Shown one piece after another: positions 56,442 through 62,107 of a stretch of 64,000 nt of DNA (positions within the stretch are counted from its first letter, which is position 1; the number at the start of each line of letters is the position of its first letter). Position numbers and translations under genes: made by a program. This DNA comes from Elusimicrobiota bacterium (lineage in GTDB: Bacteria; Elusimicrobiota; Elusimicrobia; Elusimicrobiales; UBA9959), in assembly GCA_026388155.1 (NCBI GenBank), contig JAPLKI010000021.1:38049-102048 (forward strand), in the 5' to 3' direction. The notes beneath the pieces were generated by a model. It worked only from the letters and a program-made list of their open reading frames with translations, did not search any database and was not told where the DNA came from.

Positions 56442-57038
56442 ATGGAAAAAACAATAAAAGCCTCTTTCCTCGCCGCGCTTCTCGCCTGCGGTACTCCGGG
56501 CCGCGCCGGTGCGGCTTTGTTAAAAAACCTGAGCATGGACCTGGAGCCAAATACCATATCGCTTACTTCGGATTTCAACCTGGAAACAACCGGCGATTCG
56601 AGGACGGTGCACTATAGGCCGGGCCTTAGCGTGGAATGCGCCTCTAATATGAAATTTTATAACCACGCTTTTGAGTGGTCGCTGGAAGTTTATTACGACT
56701 ATAACCGCTATAAAGGGCCCGACAACCGACTGCTCACCAGCACACTGGGGCTGAATTTAGCCAAAATAATGCTTACGCGGCTTAACGGCAAGGACCTGAA
56801 GGCTGTCCGGCCTTATCTGCTTGCGGGCATGGAACTGACCGCGCTTAAGGAAAATTCCAGTGATGAAAGCCATAAAATCACTTTTGCTTCACCCACCTTC
56901 GGGCTGGGGCTTGAGTTTAATGTCACCAGCAAGGCCAGTCTCAACATTGAATACCAGCAGAATATTCAGGAAGGGGTCACCCGCCGCTCCAGTGTGATGT
57001 GCGGCCTCTCCTACGCCATCTTAGGCGCGGAAGAGTAA
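56442..57038 (+). CDS. Small outer-membrane-like beta-barrel protein
   Basis: 198 residues with a signal peptide (ASFLAALLACGTPGRAGA). Alternating strands of 10-12 residues follow: FEWSLEVYYDYNRY, LTSTLGLNLAKIML, VRPYLLAGMELTAL, ITFASPTFGLGLEFNV and ASLNIEYQQNI. The protein ends in a strand GLSYAIL. This looks like an 8-stranded OmpW/porin-like barrel. No further specificity can be claimed. It is convergent with the 99-aa paralogue B. Confidence 0.7.
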   Translation: MEKTIKASFLAALLACGTPGRAGAALLKNLSMDLEPNTISLTSDFNLETTGDSRTVHYRPGLSVECASNMKFYNHAFEWSLEVYYDYNRYKGPDNRLLTSTLGLNLAKIMLTRLNGKDLKAVRPYLLAGMELTALKENSSDESHKITFASPTFGLGLEFNVTSKASLNIEYQQNIQEGVTRRSSVMCGLSYAILGAEE

Positions 57039-57052
57039 GATCACGGAAACCC

Positions 57053-57352
57053 CTAATTCAGCTGAACGTTTGCGAACCTCAATTTATTGACCCACATGGC
57101 AATTTCCACCAGGTCCAGATCTGAAATCTCCGGATAGTCGGCCGCTGTGTTAAACGCTTTCACTGTGGCCCCCTTTCTTTCAAAATAAATGCGGGCTATC
57201 GTCCGGCCCTTGTAGCGTACGTCGTAGCCGGGATTCTTCTGCTTGAGGTAAAACCCGGCCCACAGGGCGCTTTTATATATATAGGCTTTCAGGCCGTTGT
57301 CCTTTTCCGCTTTATAGCTTTCATATAGCCACTCTTTTACCTGCCATTTCAT
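57053..57352 (-). CDS. 99-aa hypothetical protein, paralogue B
   Basis: Function not recognised. Ungapped paralogue of the gene at 38.86 kb, with 75 of 99 residues the same by my count. Conserved blocks include MKWQVKxWL, EKDNGLKAY, the core GYDV.YKG..IARIYFERKG, and YPEIS..DLVEIA..VN.LRFA..QLN. It has an AAAGGAGG Shine-Dalgarno sequence on the minus strand. The upstream palindromic leader, -10 and operator are also the same as copy A, so the duplication included the whole promoter module or was kept by common regulation. Confidence 0.75.
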   Translation of the reverse strand: MKWQVKEWLYESYKAEKDNGLKAYIYKSALWAGFYLKQKNPGYDVRYKGRTIARIYFERKGATVKAFNTAADYPEISDLDLVEIAMWVNKLRFANVQLN

Positions 57353-57365
57353 AAGGCCTCCTTTA

Positions 57366-57456
57366 GGACAGCGGATAGCGTGTAGCGGATAGGGGTTAGA
57401 GAAGGAGTTGTTTATTCAGTCCCTAACCGCTAGCCCCTATCCTCTATCCGCTGCCC
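57366..57456. repeat. Palindromic leader of GCGGATAG/CTATCCGC words, copy B
   Basis: CAGCGGATAGCGTGTAGCGGATAGGGG pairs with CCCCTATCCTCTATCCGCTGCC around an ATTCAGTCCC centre. It is in the leader of paralogue B, in the same relative place as copy A at 38.8 kb, though arms and centre have diverged. Confidence 0.65.
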
Positions 57457-57460
57457 TTAT

Positions 57461-57497
57461 GTTATAGCACACCAACGCGACAGCGTCTTGTCGCGTT
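57461..57497 (-). promoter_or_regulatory. Operator plus extended -10 promoter of 99-aa gene, copy B
   Basis: On the minus strand, AACGCGACA, AGACGC, TGTCGCGTT, then 11 bases from TGTCG, TGTGC context and TATAAC. Identical to copy A over the entire 40-bp operator/-10 region, whereas the coding sequences differ at about a quarter of residues. The control region is therefore more conserved than the protein. Confidence 0.7.
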
Positions 57498-57642
57498 GTT
57501 TTTTGTGATTATGGAATGTTTCCCGCAAATTTCCCGTATAAAAAAACCCCGGCTTGGTAAAATAAAGCGCGGGAATTTCTCAATTGTGACTTGTGACTAC
57601 TGTGCTCTGACTGGCGATTTTTCCGTTTAAATTTCCTGGGTC

Positions 57643-57671
57643 TTGACAAGTCAAGAAACCTCTGCTATACT
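57643..57671 (+). promoter_or_regulatory. Near-consensus sigma-70 promoter of a small RNA gene
   Basis: TTGACA (57643-57648), exactly 17-bp spacer, TATACT (57666-57671) with TGC before it. The -35 lies in an inverted repeat CTTGAC-AA-GTCAAG. It is one of the best-matching promoters in the window. The CGACA-N6-TGTCG operator is absent, so it is not part of that group. Confidence 0.85.
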
Positions 57672-57677
57672 CGATAT

Positions 57678-57924
57678 GTAGTTGCGATCTCTCGGTGCGC
57701 CGGTTAGATGGTTGCGGTTCGGTGTGAGTGTGGTTGGGTTCGGGGGCTGCCCCGGCCCCGGCGCGGTTCCCCCGGTGCGCGGTAGGTTCCAGGTTGGGTG
57801 GTTTCACCGGGTGGGCGGTTCGGGCCAGGCGCGTTCGGCGCTTTCCGGCCCCGCGAGCCGCCCCTTAGTGTAGTGTGGCGTTAGCCAAGTGAAGAGCCCC
57901 CGGTAGCGGGGGCTCTCATTTTTT
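57678..57924 (+). ncRNA. Unidentified small RNA of about 247 nt
   Basis: A promoter directly upstream and a perfect terminator at the end bound a very GC-rich, G/T-heavy sequence with no credible coding frame; a 63-codon frame starting at TTG has no Shine-Dalgarno sequence. It carries short GC-rich inverted segments (for example CGGGG with CCCCG near 57740) and the similar segments CGGTGCGCCGG and CGGTGCGCGG. I compared it by eye with SRP RNA, RNase P RNA and tmRNA and saw none of their conserved boxes. 6S RNA cannot be excluded, since it is recognised by shape. The 3' end is set by the terminator. Confidence 0.65.
57893..57924 (+). terminator. Intrinsic terminator of the small RNA
   Basis: Perfect 9-bp stem AGAGCCCCC / GGGGGCTCT with a GGTAGC loop, followed by CATTTTTT. 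Textbook rho-independent terminator on the plus strand. Confidence 0.9.
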
Positions 57925-58258
57925 GCCCTTTTTCAGTTTCCGGCCTTCCTTTTGCATAACCTGGATTTCCCGTTTGAGAAATTTCCCTTTTCTTACTGCA
58001 AGCACCGCCCTTTTGGTTTGGTAGGGGTAGGCCATAAATTTATGTTCAGTCTCCAGTGTGCGTGTTCTGCGGCCAAAAGAGCGGGGCAAACCCAAGTCGG
58101 GTTCCGGAGGCTGCTGCGAAATACCCCTGCCGCCACCCCGCTCAATTTAATCCACAATGGTCACTTAATTATTAAATTAGCGCAGCAATCGCAGAATTCG
58201 GGATAATAACAATGACAGCGGACCCATATTTATCATTAAATATAGGCGGAGGTCAGTT
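57925..58258 (+). other. Spacer before rmuC without recognised gene
   Basis: An 84-codon frame starting at 57952 has no Shine-Dalgarno sequence and a composition unlike genes here, so it is not called. CCATATTTA and TAAATATAGG around 58227-58249 form an AT-rich inverted repeat next to the GGAGG Shine-Dalgarno sequence of rmuC. Confidence 0.4.
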
Positions 58259-59587
58259 ATGGATAAATTTTTCTTTATGTTTTTCGGCGCGGGCCTGGGC
58301 GCTATTGCCGCTTACTTCTTTGCCAGGTCCCGGGGCGCGTCCAGGGAGGAATTTGAGGCTATGAAGACCCGCCTGGAGTCTCTTAACGCCGATAACGCGA
58401 AATTGCAGGAGCGTTCCTCGCAGCTAGGCGGCGAAACGGTGAAACTTGACGGCGAGCTTAAAAGCGAGCGGGCCAAGTCGCAGCAGCTTAACGCCGATTA
58501 CGCCAAAACCCGCCGCGAGCTTGACCTGCTTTCCGGAGAGCTCGATAAGCAGAAGCAGGAGATGCTGGTGCAGTTCAAAAATATCGCCAATGAAATACTT
58601 GAGGATAAGAGCCTGCGCTTCACCGATATGAACAGGCAGAAAATTGACGAGATACTTATTCCGCTGAAGGAACGGCTGACCAATTTTGAGGGGGAGGTGC
58701 GCAAGCTTAATGTGGACGGCGCAAGCCGCGCGGCGGACCTTAAATCCGAACTCGCGAATTTAAAGACCTTGAATCAGCAGATCACCGAAGACGCGGATAA
58801 CCTGACCAGGGCTCTTAAAGGCGAATCCAAGATGCAGGGTAACTGGGGCGAGATCCTGCTGGATAAGATCCTTGAGCGTTCCGGCCTGGTGGAGGGCGAG
58901 CATTATAAGCGCCAGGAAAAACTTACCCGCGAAGAAGAAGGGGGGAAAAAAAGATATTTTCCGGATGTGGTGGTATACCTGCCGGAGGGCCGCCAGGTGG
59001 TAATTGACTCCAAAGTTTCGCTTTCGGCCTATGTGGAGTATTCCTCGGCCAAAGACGAAGAAACCGTCGCCAAAGCGCTTAAGGCGCATCTTTTATCGGT
59101 TAAAAACCATATAGACGAACTGTCAGCCAAGGATTATTCATCGCTGCCCGGGCTGAAATCCCCTGACCAGGTGCTTATGTATGTGCCGGTGGAGCCCGCG
59201 TTCTATCTGGCCATGAAGAGCGACGCGGGGCTTTGGGAATACGCCCTTGAGAAAAAAGTGATACTGGTCACCAATTCAACGCTTCTGGCCACGCTGCGCC
59301 TGATAGAAAGCATCTGGCGCCAGGACAAGCAGGGCCGGAACGCCGTTGAGATAGCCAAAAAAGCCGGCGAACTTTACGATAAAATAGTGGCTTTCGTGGA
59401 AGTGATGAATGAAATAGGCGGCCGCCTGGGCCAGCTTAACCGCTCTTACGAAGACGCCATGAAAAAGATGAAGGACGGCCGCGACAACATGTTGACAAAG
59501 GCTGAAAAGATACGGGAGTTGGGCGCGAAAGCCTCAAAAGAACTGCCGCGCGAAATTAAAGACCTTATAGAAAAAGACCCCGGCTGA
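58259..59587 (+). CDS. rmuC: RmuC-family DNA recombination protein
   Basis: 442 residues. An N-terminal membrane helix (KFFFMFFGAGLGAIAAYFF) is followed by a long coiled coil (about residues 30-190, rich in E/K/L, for example LDGELKSERAKSQQLNADYAKTRRELDLL). A PD-(D/E)xK-like nuclease domain follows. GNWGEILLDKILERSGL, YFPDVVVYLPEGRQVVIDSKVSLSAY (D and ExK-like part) and PVEPAFYLAM are family marks. RmuC limits inversion at short inverted repeats in E. coli. That fits well with a genome so rich in palindromes, though the link is speculative. GGAGG precedes the ATG. Confidence 0.93.
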   Translation: MDKFFFMFFGAGLGAIAAYFFARSRGASREEFEAMKTRLESLNADNAKLQERSSQLGGETVKLDGELKSERAKSQQLNADYAKTRRELDLLSGELDKQKQEMLVQFKNIANEILEDKSLRFTDMNRQKIDEILIPLKERLTNFEGEVRKLNVDGASRAADLKSELANLKTLNQQITEDADNLTRALKGESKMQGNWGEILLDKILERSGLVEGEHYKRQEKLTREEEGGKKRYFPDVVVYLPEGRQVVIDSKVSLSAYVEYSSAKDEETVAKALKAHLLSVKNHIDELSAKDYSSLPGLKSPDQVLMYVPVEPAFYLAMKSDAGLWEYALEKKVILVTNSTLLATLRLIESIWRQDKQGRNAVEIAKKAGELYDKIVAFVEVMNEIGGRLGQLNRSYEDAMKKMKDGRDNMLTKAEKIRELGAKASKELPREIKDLIEKDPG

Positions 59588-59794
59588 AGAAGATCTCGAA
59601 TATTTCGGTTTCTGTTTCATGTGCTCGGCGGTCTGCCCGAAATTGCGGCTTCAATTGGCGATATGGGATTTTTGGTTTAGGCGTATTGAAATTACCCTTG
59701 ATAGACAACCACTTCCCAACTGTTTAGGGGGCGCCGCATGGGGGGCCCTTATACGCAGGCATTGAAATAGCGTGCGAATTTTTCATGTAATGTC
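59588..59794. other. Spacer without recognised gene
   Basis: Between rmuC and the promoter of the AbiE pair I see no coding sequence, RNA or word-palindrome. Confidence 0.4.
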
Positions 59795-59836
59795 TTGAAG
59801 TTTAGCCTTAACTAAATTATAATACATATTATGTAT
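59795..59836 (+). promoter_or_regulatory. Promoter and palindromic operator of the AbiE-type pair
   Basis: TTGAAG (59795-59800), 17 bp, TATAAT (59818-59823). The predicted transcription start coincides with the ATG at 59831, so the message would be leaderless. ATACAT-ATT-ATGTAT (59822-59836) is a perfect inverted repeat covering the start site, a fitting target for autorepression by the antitoxin. Confidence 0.6.
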
Positions 59837-60607
59837 ACACAATTGCAGTTGACGGAGATATTTCATATTGAATTTCTGCGCTATCTTGCGGCGGATCTGC
59901 CGTCCGGCCTGTGGGCGCTTAAAGGCGGGGTTAATCTGCGCCTGTTCTTTAAAAGCATACGTTATTCCGAAGATATGGACCTGGATGTTAAAGAGCTGCC
60001 GGTGAAGTCTGTTCAACATCGCGTTATGCGCATCCTGGCTTCTCCGTCGTTCAGGGAAAACCTTAAAACGTACGGCATCAATGCAATAAAACCGCCGGAT
60101 ATAATTAAAGCCAAACAGACCGCAACCACGCAGCGTTTCAAGATACACATTATGACTTCATCCGGCGAGGATTATTTTACCAAGGTGGAATTCTCCCGGC
60201 GCGGTTTCCAGGGGGGGCCTGTTGCGGAGCCTGTTCCGGCGGTTGTTCTGCGGCCTTACGGTATGGCCCCGCTCATTGCGTGGCATTACCCGGCGGCAAT
60301 AGCCGCGGCCCAGAAAATTTCGGCGGTATTGTCCCGTTCTATACTCCAGGCCAGGGACATTTTTGACCTCTACCAGCTTAGTACGCAGGTGCGCTCCGGC
60401 GCGGCCGGCGTTCCGCTCCCGGATAAGGAGGATCTGTCCAGGGCAAAGGAAAAGATTTTTGAGCCGGGTTTTGAAATATTCCGGGATTCGGTGGCGGCTT
60501 ATTTGGCCCCGGAAGACCGGAAAATTTACTCCGTGCCGTCCGTCTGGGACGAAATTAAGCTTAAGGCCGCTGATTTTGTGGATGAACTTAAAAAAAACAA
60601 TGGCTAA
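59831..60607 (+). CDS. AbiEii/AbiGii-type nucleotidyltransferase toxin
   Basis: 258-residue toxin of a type IV toxin-antitoxin / abortive-infection system, predicted to transfer nucleotides to an RNA target and stop growth. The DNA-polymerase-beta-like core is visible as LWALKGGVNLRLFF (KGG motif), RYSEDMDLDV (the metal-binding D-x-D) and FKIHIMTSSGEDYF with a later LIAWHYPAAIAAAQ. DIFDLYQL is the conserved helix after the core. Its start seems leaderless. It overlaps the next gene by eight bases. The order toxin-antitoxin is the reverse of the usual AbiEi-AbiEii order. Confidence 0.85.
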   Translation: MYTQLQLTEIFHIEFLRYLAADLPSGLWALKGGVNLRLFFKSIRYSEDMDLDVKELPVKSVQHRVMRILASPSFRENLKTYGINAIKPPDIIKAKQTATTQRFKIHIMTSSGEDYFTKVEFSRRGFQGGPVAEPVPAVVLRPYGMAPLIAWHYPAAIAAAQKISAVLSRSILQARDIFDLYQLSTQVRSGAAGVPLPDKEDLSRAKEKIFEPGFEIFRDSVAAYLAPEDRKIYSVPSVWDEIKLKAADFVDELKKNNG

Positions 60608-61259
60608 AAAAACGCTTATTTCCTATGTGCTGGGGCTTGGCCGTCCCGTGTTCAGCGCGCGCGAACTAAGCGCTGTTTCGGGTAAATCCCCCTCAACCGT
60701 TTCACAGGGGCTGGCTTTTCTGCGCGGGCAGGGGCTTGTTGTAAAGGTGGCGCACGGCGTTTGGGCGGCTGGCGGTTCAATGCCCGGCCCTTATGCCGTA
60801 ATAACGCATATATTACCTAAACAGCGGGCTTATGTGTCTTTTACCAGCGCTCTGTATCTGCATGGCATTATTGAGCAGATTCCGCAGTATGTCACACTGG
60901 CCTCGGTGGCGCACAGCGGGGAAATAAAAACCGGCGCGGGGATGTTTACCGTGCACCGCCTGTCGCCCTCGTTTTTCTGCGGTTTCGGCTGGCGCGAAGG
61001 GGCTGGCGGCTTTCTTTTGGCCGAGCCCGAAAAGGCCCTTGTTGACTGTCTTTATGTTTCCGCTTTCCGCAAACGGCAGTTCTCCCATTTTCCGGAATTA
61101 CGTTTCTCCGCAGGCTTCAGCTTCAGGAAAGCTTACGGCTGGGTTGCCGCCCTAAAAAGCCGCAAAGCGGCCGCGCACGCGCGCCGCCGGCTTGATCTGA
61201 TTGCAGAGGCCGCCCGGCTCCGGCGCGGTTTAAAAAAGTCCGGCTCCCGGTATCCTTAA
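60600..61259 (+). CDS. AbiEi-type antitoxin / transcriptional regulator
   Basis: 219 residues from ATG 60600. An N-terminal winged helix (LGRPVFSARELSAVSGKSPSTVSQGLAFLRGQGLV) would bind the operator. It is followed by the AbiEi family core GPYAVITHILPKQRAYVSFTSALYLHGIIEQ, a TVHRLSPSFFCGF segment and LAEPEKALVDCLYVS, which are hallmarks of AbiEi antitoxins. In type IV systems the antitoxin counteracts the toxin's effect and represses the operon. The tail is strongly basic (RRLDLIAEAARLRRGLKK). The ATG lies inside the toxin reading frame, so translation is coupled. Confidence 0.83.
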   Translation: MAKKTLISYVLGLGRPVFSARELSAVSGKSPSTVSQGLAFLRGQGLVVKVAHGVWAAGGSMPGPYAVITHILPKQRAYVSFTSALYLHGIIEQIPQYVTLASVAHSGEIKTGAGMFTVHRLSPSFFCGFGWREGAGGFLLAEPEKALVDCLYVSAFRKRQFSHFPELRFSAGFSFRKAYGWVAALKSRKAAAHARRRLDLIAEAARLRRGLKKSGSRYP

Positions 61260-61280
61260 CCTGGAAAAATTCCTCCGCCT

Positions 61281-61290
61281 AAGGTAGACG
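61281..61290 (+). repeat. Half REP-like element
   Basis: AAGGTAGACG equals one arm plus loop of the REP-like family; the second arm is missing. It lies between the converging AbiEi and XRE genes. Confidence 0.45.
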
Positions 61291-61342
61291 CCCCTGAAAT
61301 ACTGGGCTAATTTTTCCAATTCAAAAAAGATGATGGGTCTGT

Positions 61343-61690
61343 TTAATTCCGGCGCAGGTGTTTGGCGGCGGATTTGGCTACTTCAAGGATGCCGGCGGTT
61401 TCATTGGCGGTTTTGTCGCGGATAAGCTGGGCGAACTGCTGGGTGGCGGCGTAAACGGCGTCTTTGCCGGGGCCGGGGGTGGTGTCAAACAGCCTGGCTA
61501 CCGGGATTCTCATGGCTTCGGCCAGTTTTTGTATGGTTTGAAGGCTCGCTTTCCTGCCCTTGGTCTCAATGTAAGCCAGAAAACTTGAACTTATCTGCGC
61601 CAGTTCGGCCAGGCGTTCAATGGTAAGCCCCGCTTTTTTCCGCTCTTCCCGAATCCTTTCCCCAACAATGTCGTAAATGTTCCTGGGCAT
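61343..61690 (-). CDS. XRE-family HTH regulator with helical tail
   Basis: 115 residues. Positions 8-65 are a Cro/CI-type helix-turn-helix (GERIREERKKAGLTIERLAELAQISSSFLAYIETKGRKASLQTIQKLAEAM). The C-terminal part (DAVYAATQQFAQLIRDKTANETAGILEVAKSAAKHLRRN) is helical and may be a dimerisation or sensing region. The stop faces the AbiE pair and the upstream side faces a cluster of REP-like repeats, which would form its promoter region. It could control the toxin-antitoxin pair or be unrelated. Confidence 0.82.
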   Translation of the reverse strand: MPRNIYDIVGERIREERKKAGLTIERLAELAQISSSFLAYIETKGRKASLQTIQKLAEAMRIPVARLFDTTPGPGKDAVYAATQQFAQLIRDKTANETAGILEVAKSAAKHLRRN

Positions 61691-61720
61691 AATCCCTCCC
61701 GAAGCTCAAACCCGCAAACG

Positions 61721-61758
61721 AAAAGGTAGACGCTACCTTTTCTATTTTCTACCTTTTT
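61721..61758 (-). repeat. REP-like hairpin, dispersed copy
   Basis: AAAAGGTAG, loop ACG, CTACCTTTT at 61721-61741, the same sequence as at the RAYT gene. Seven bases on, an extra arm CTACCTTTTT (61749-61758) gives a one-and-a-half copy structure. It lies just upstream of the XRE gene. Confidence 0.8.
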
Positions 61759-61771
61759 GCTACTTCGTTTT

Positions 61772-61800
61772 GTCATTGCGAACCGAAGGCGAAGCAATCT
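61772..61800. repeat. CATTGCG...GCAATC interspersed repeat
   Basis: GTCATTGCGAACCGAAGG followed by CGAAGCAATC forms a short imperfect palindrome of a type (CATTGCGAGC-GAAGCAATC) that I know as a common interspersed repeat in several bacterial groups. One copy seen here. Confidence 0.55.
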
Positions 61801-61987
61801 CTCTCTTATACGCAACCCCTATTCTAAAGCTTCCATAAGTGTAAAACCATAATATACTGGTGGATTGTATTGTTGACTTATAGTTGGTATTTTGATTAAA
61901 TCTGCTAAACGCCGGTTCGGCGTTGCATTTGTCATAACATGAAGGGGGGAAATCGGGGACGTTTAAACAACAATTTTTTAATGTAGC

Positions 61988-62030
61988 GGTCGCATTCCCA
62001 TGCGACCTTAAAAGATAGCGTCTATCTTTT
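61988..62030 (+). repeat. Composite repeat: GGTCGCA hairpin plus variant REP hairpin
   Basis: GGTCGCA and TGCGACC (61988-62007, loop TTCCCA) are followed after two bases by AAAAGATAG, CGT, CTATCTTTT (62010-62030). The second is the REP family with one compensated base-pair change (G-C to A-T), keeping the stem perfect, good evidence that the stem matters. Confidence 0.7.
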
Positions 62031-62107
62031 ATAAGCAGGTGGTGGGGTGACTCCGCCCCCAATTTTTGGAGGAAGTATTCAGGGAATGCAAGATGAGGCG
62101 ATAAAGA

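Noticed and set aside
3172..57456. Word-palindromes as CRISPR arrays or as ordinary terminators
   Set aside because: Repeats are degenerate, without unique spacers or cas genes, and they lie before starts as often as after stops, without consistent T-tracts.
57682..57873. 63-codon frame inside the small RNA
   Set aside because: TTG start without Shine-Dalgarno sequence, glycine/proline/arginine-biased translation as expected of GC-rich noncoding DNA; the promoter and terminator frame a transcript better read as RNA.
57952..58206. 84-codon frame before rmuC
   Set aside because: No ribosome site, no recognisable motif; composition unlike neighbouring genes.
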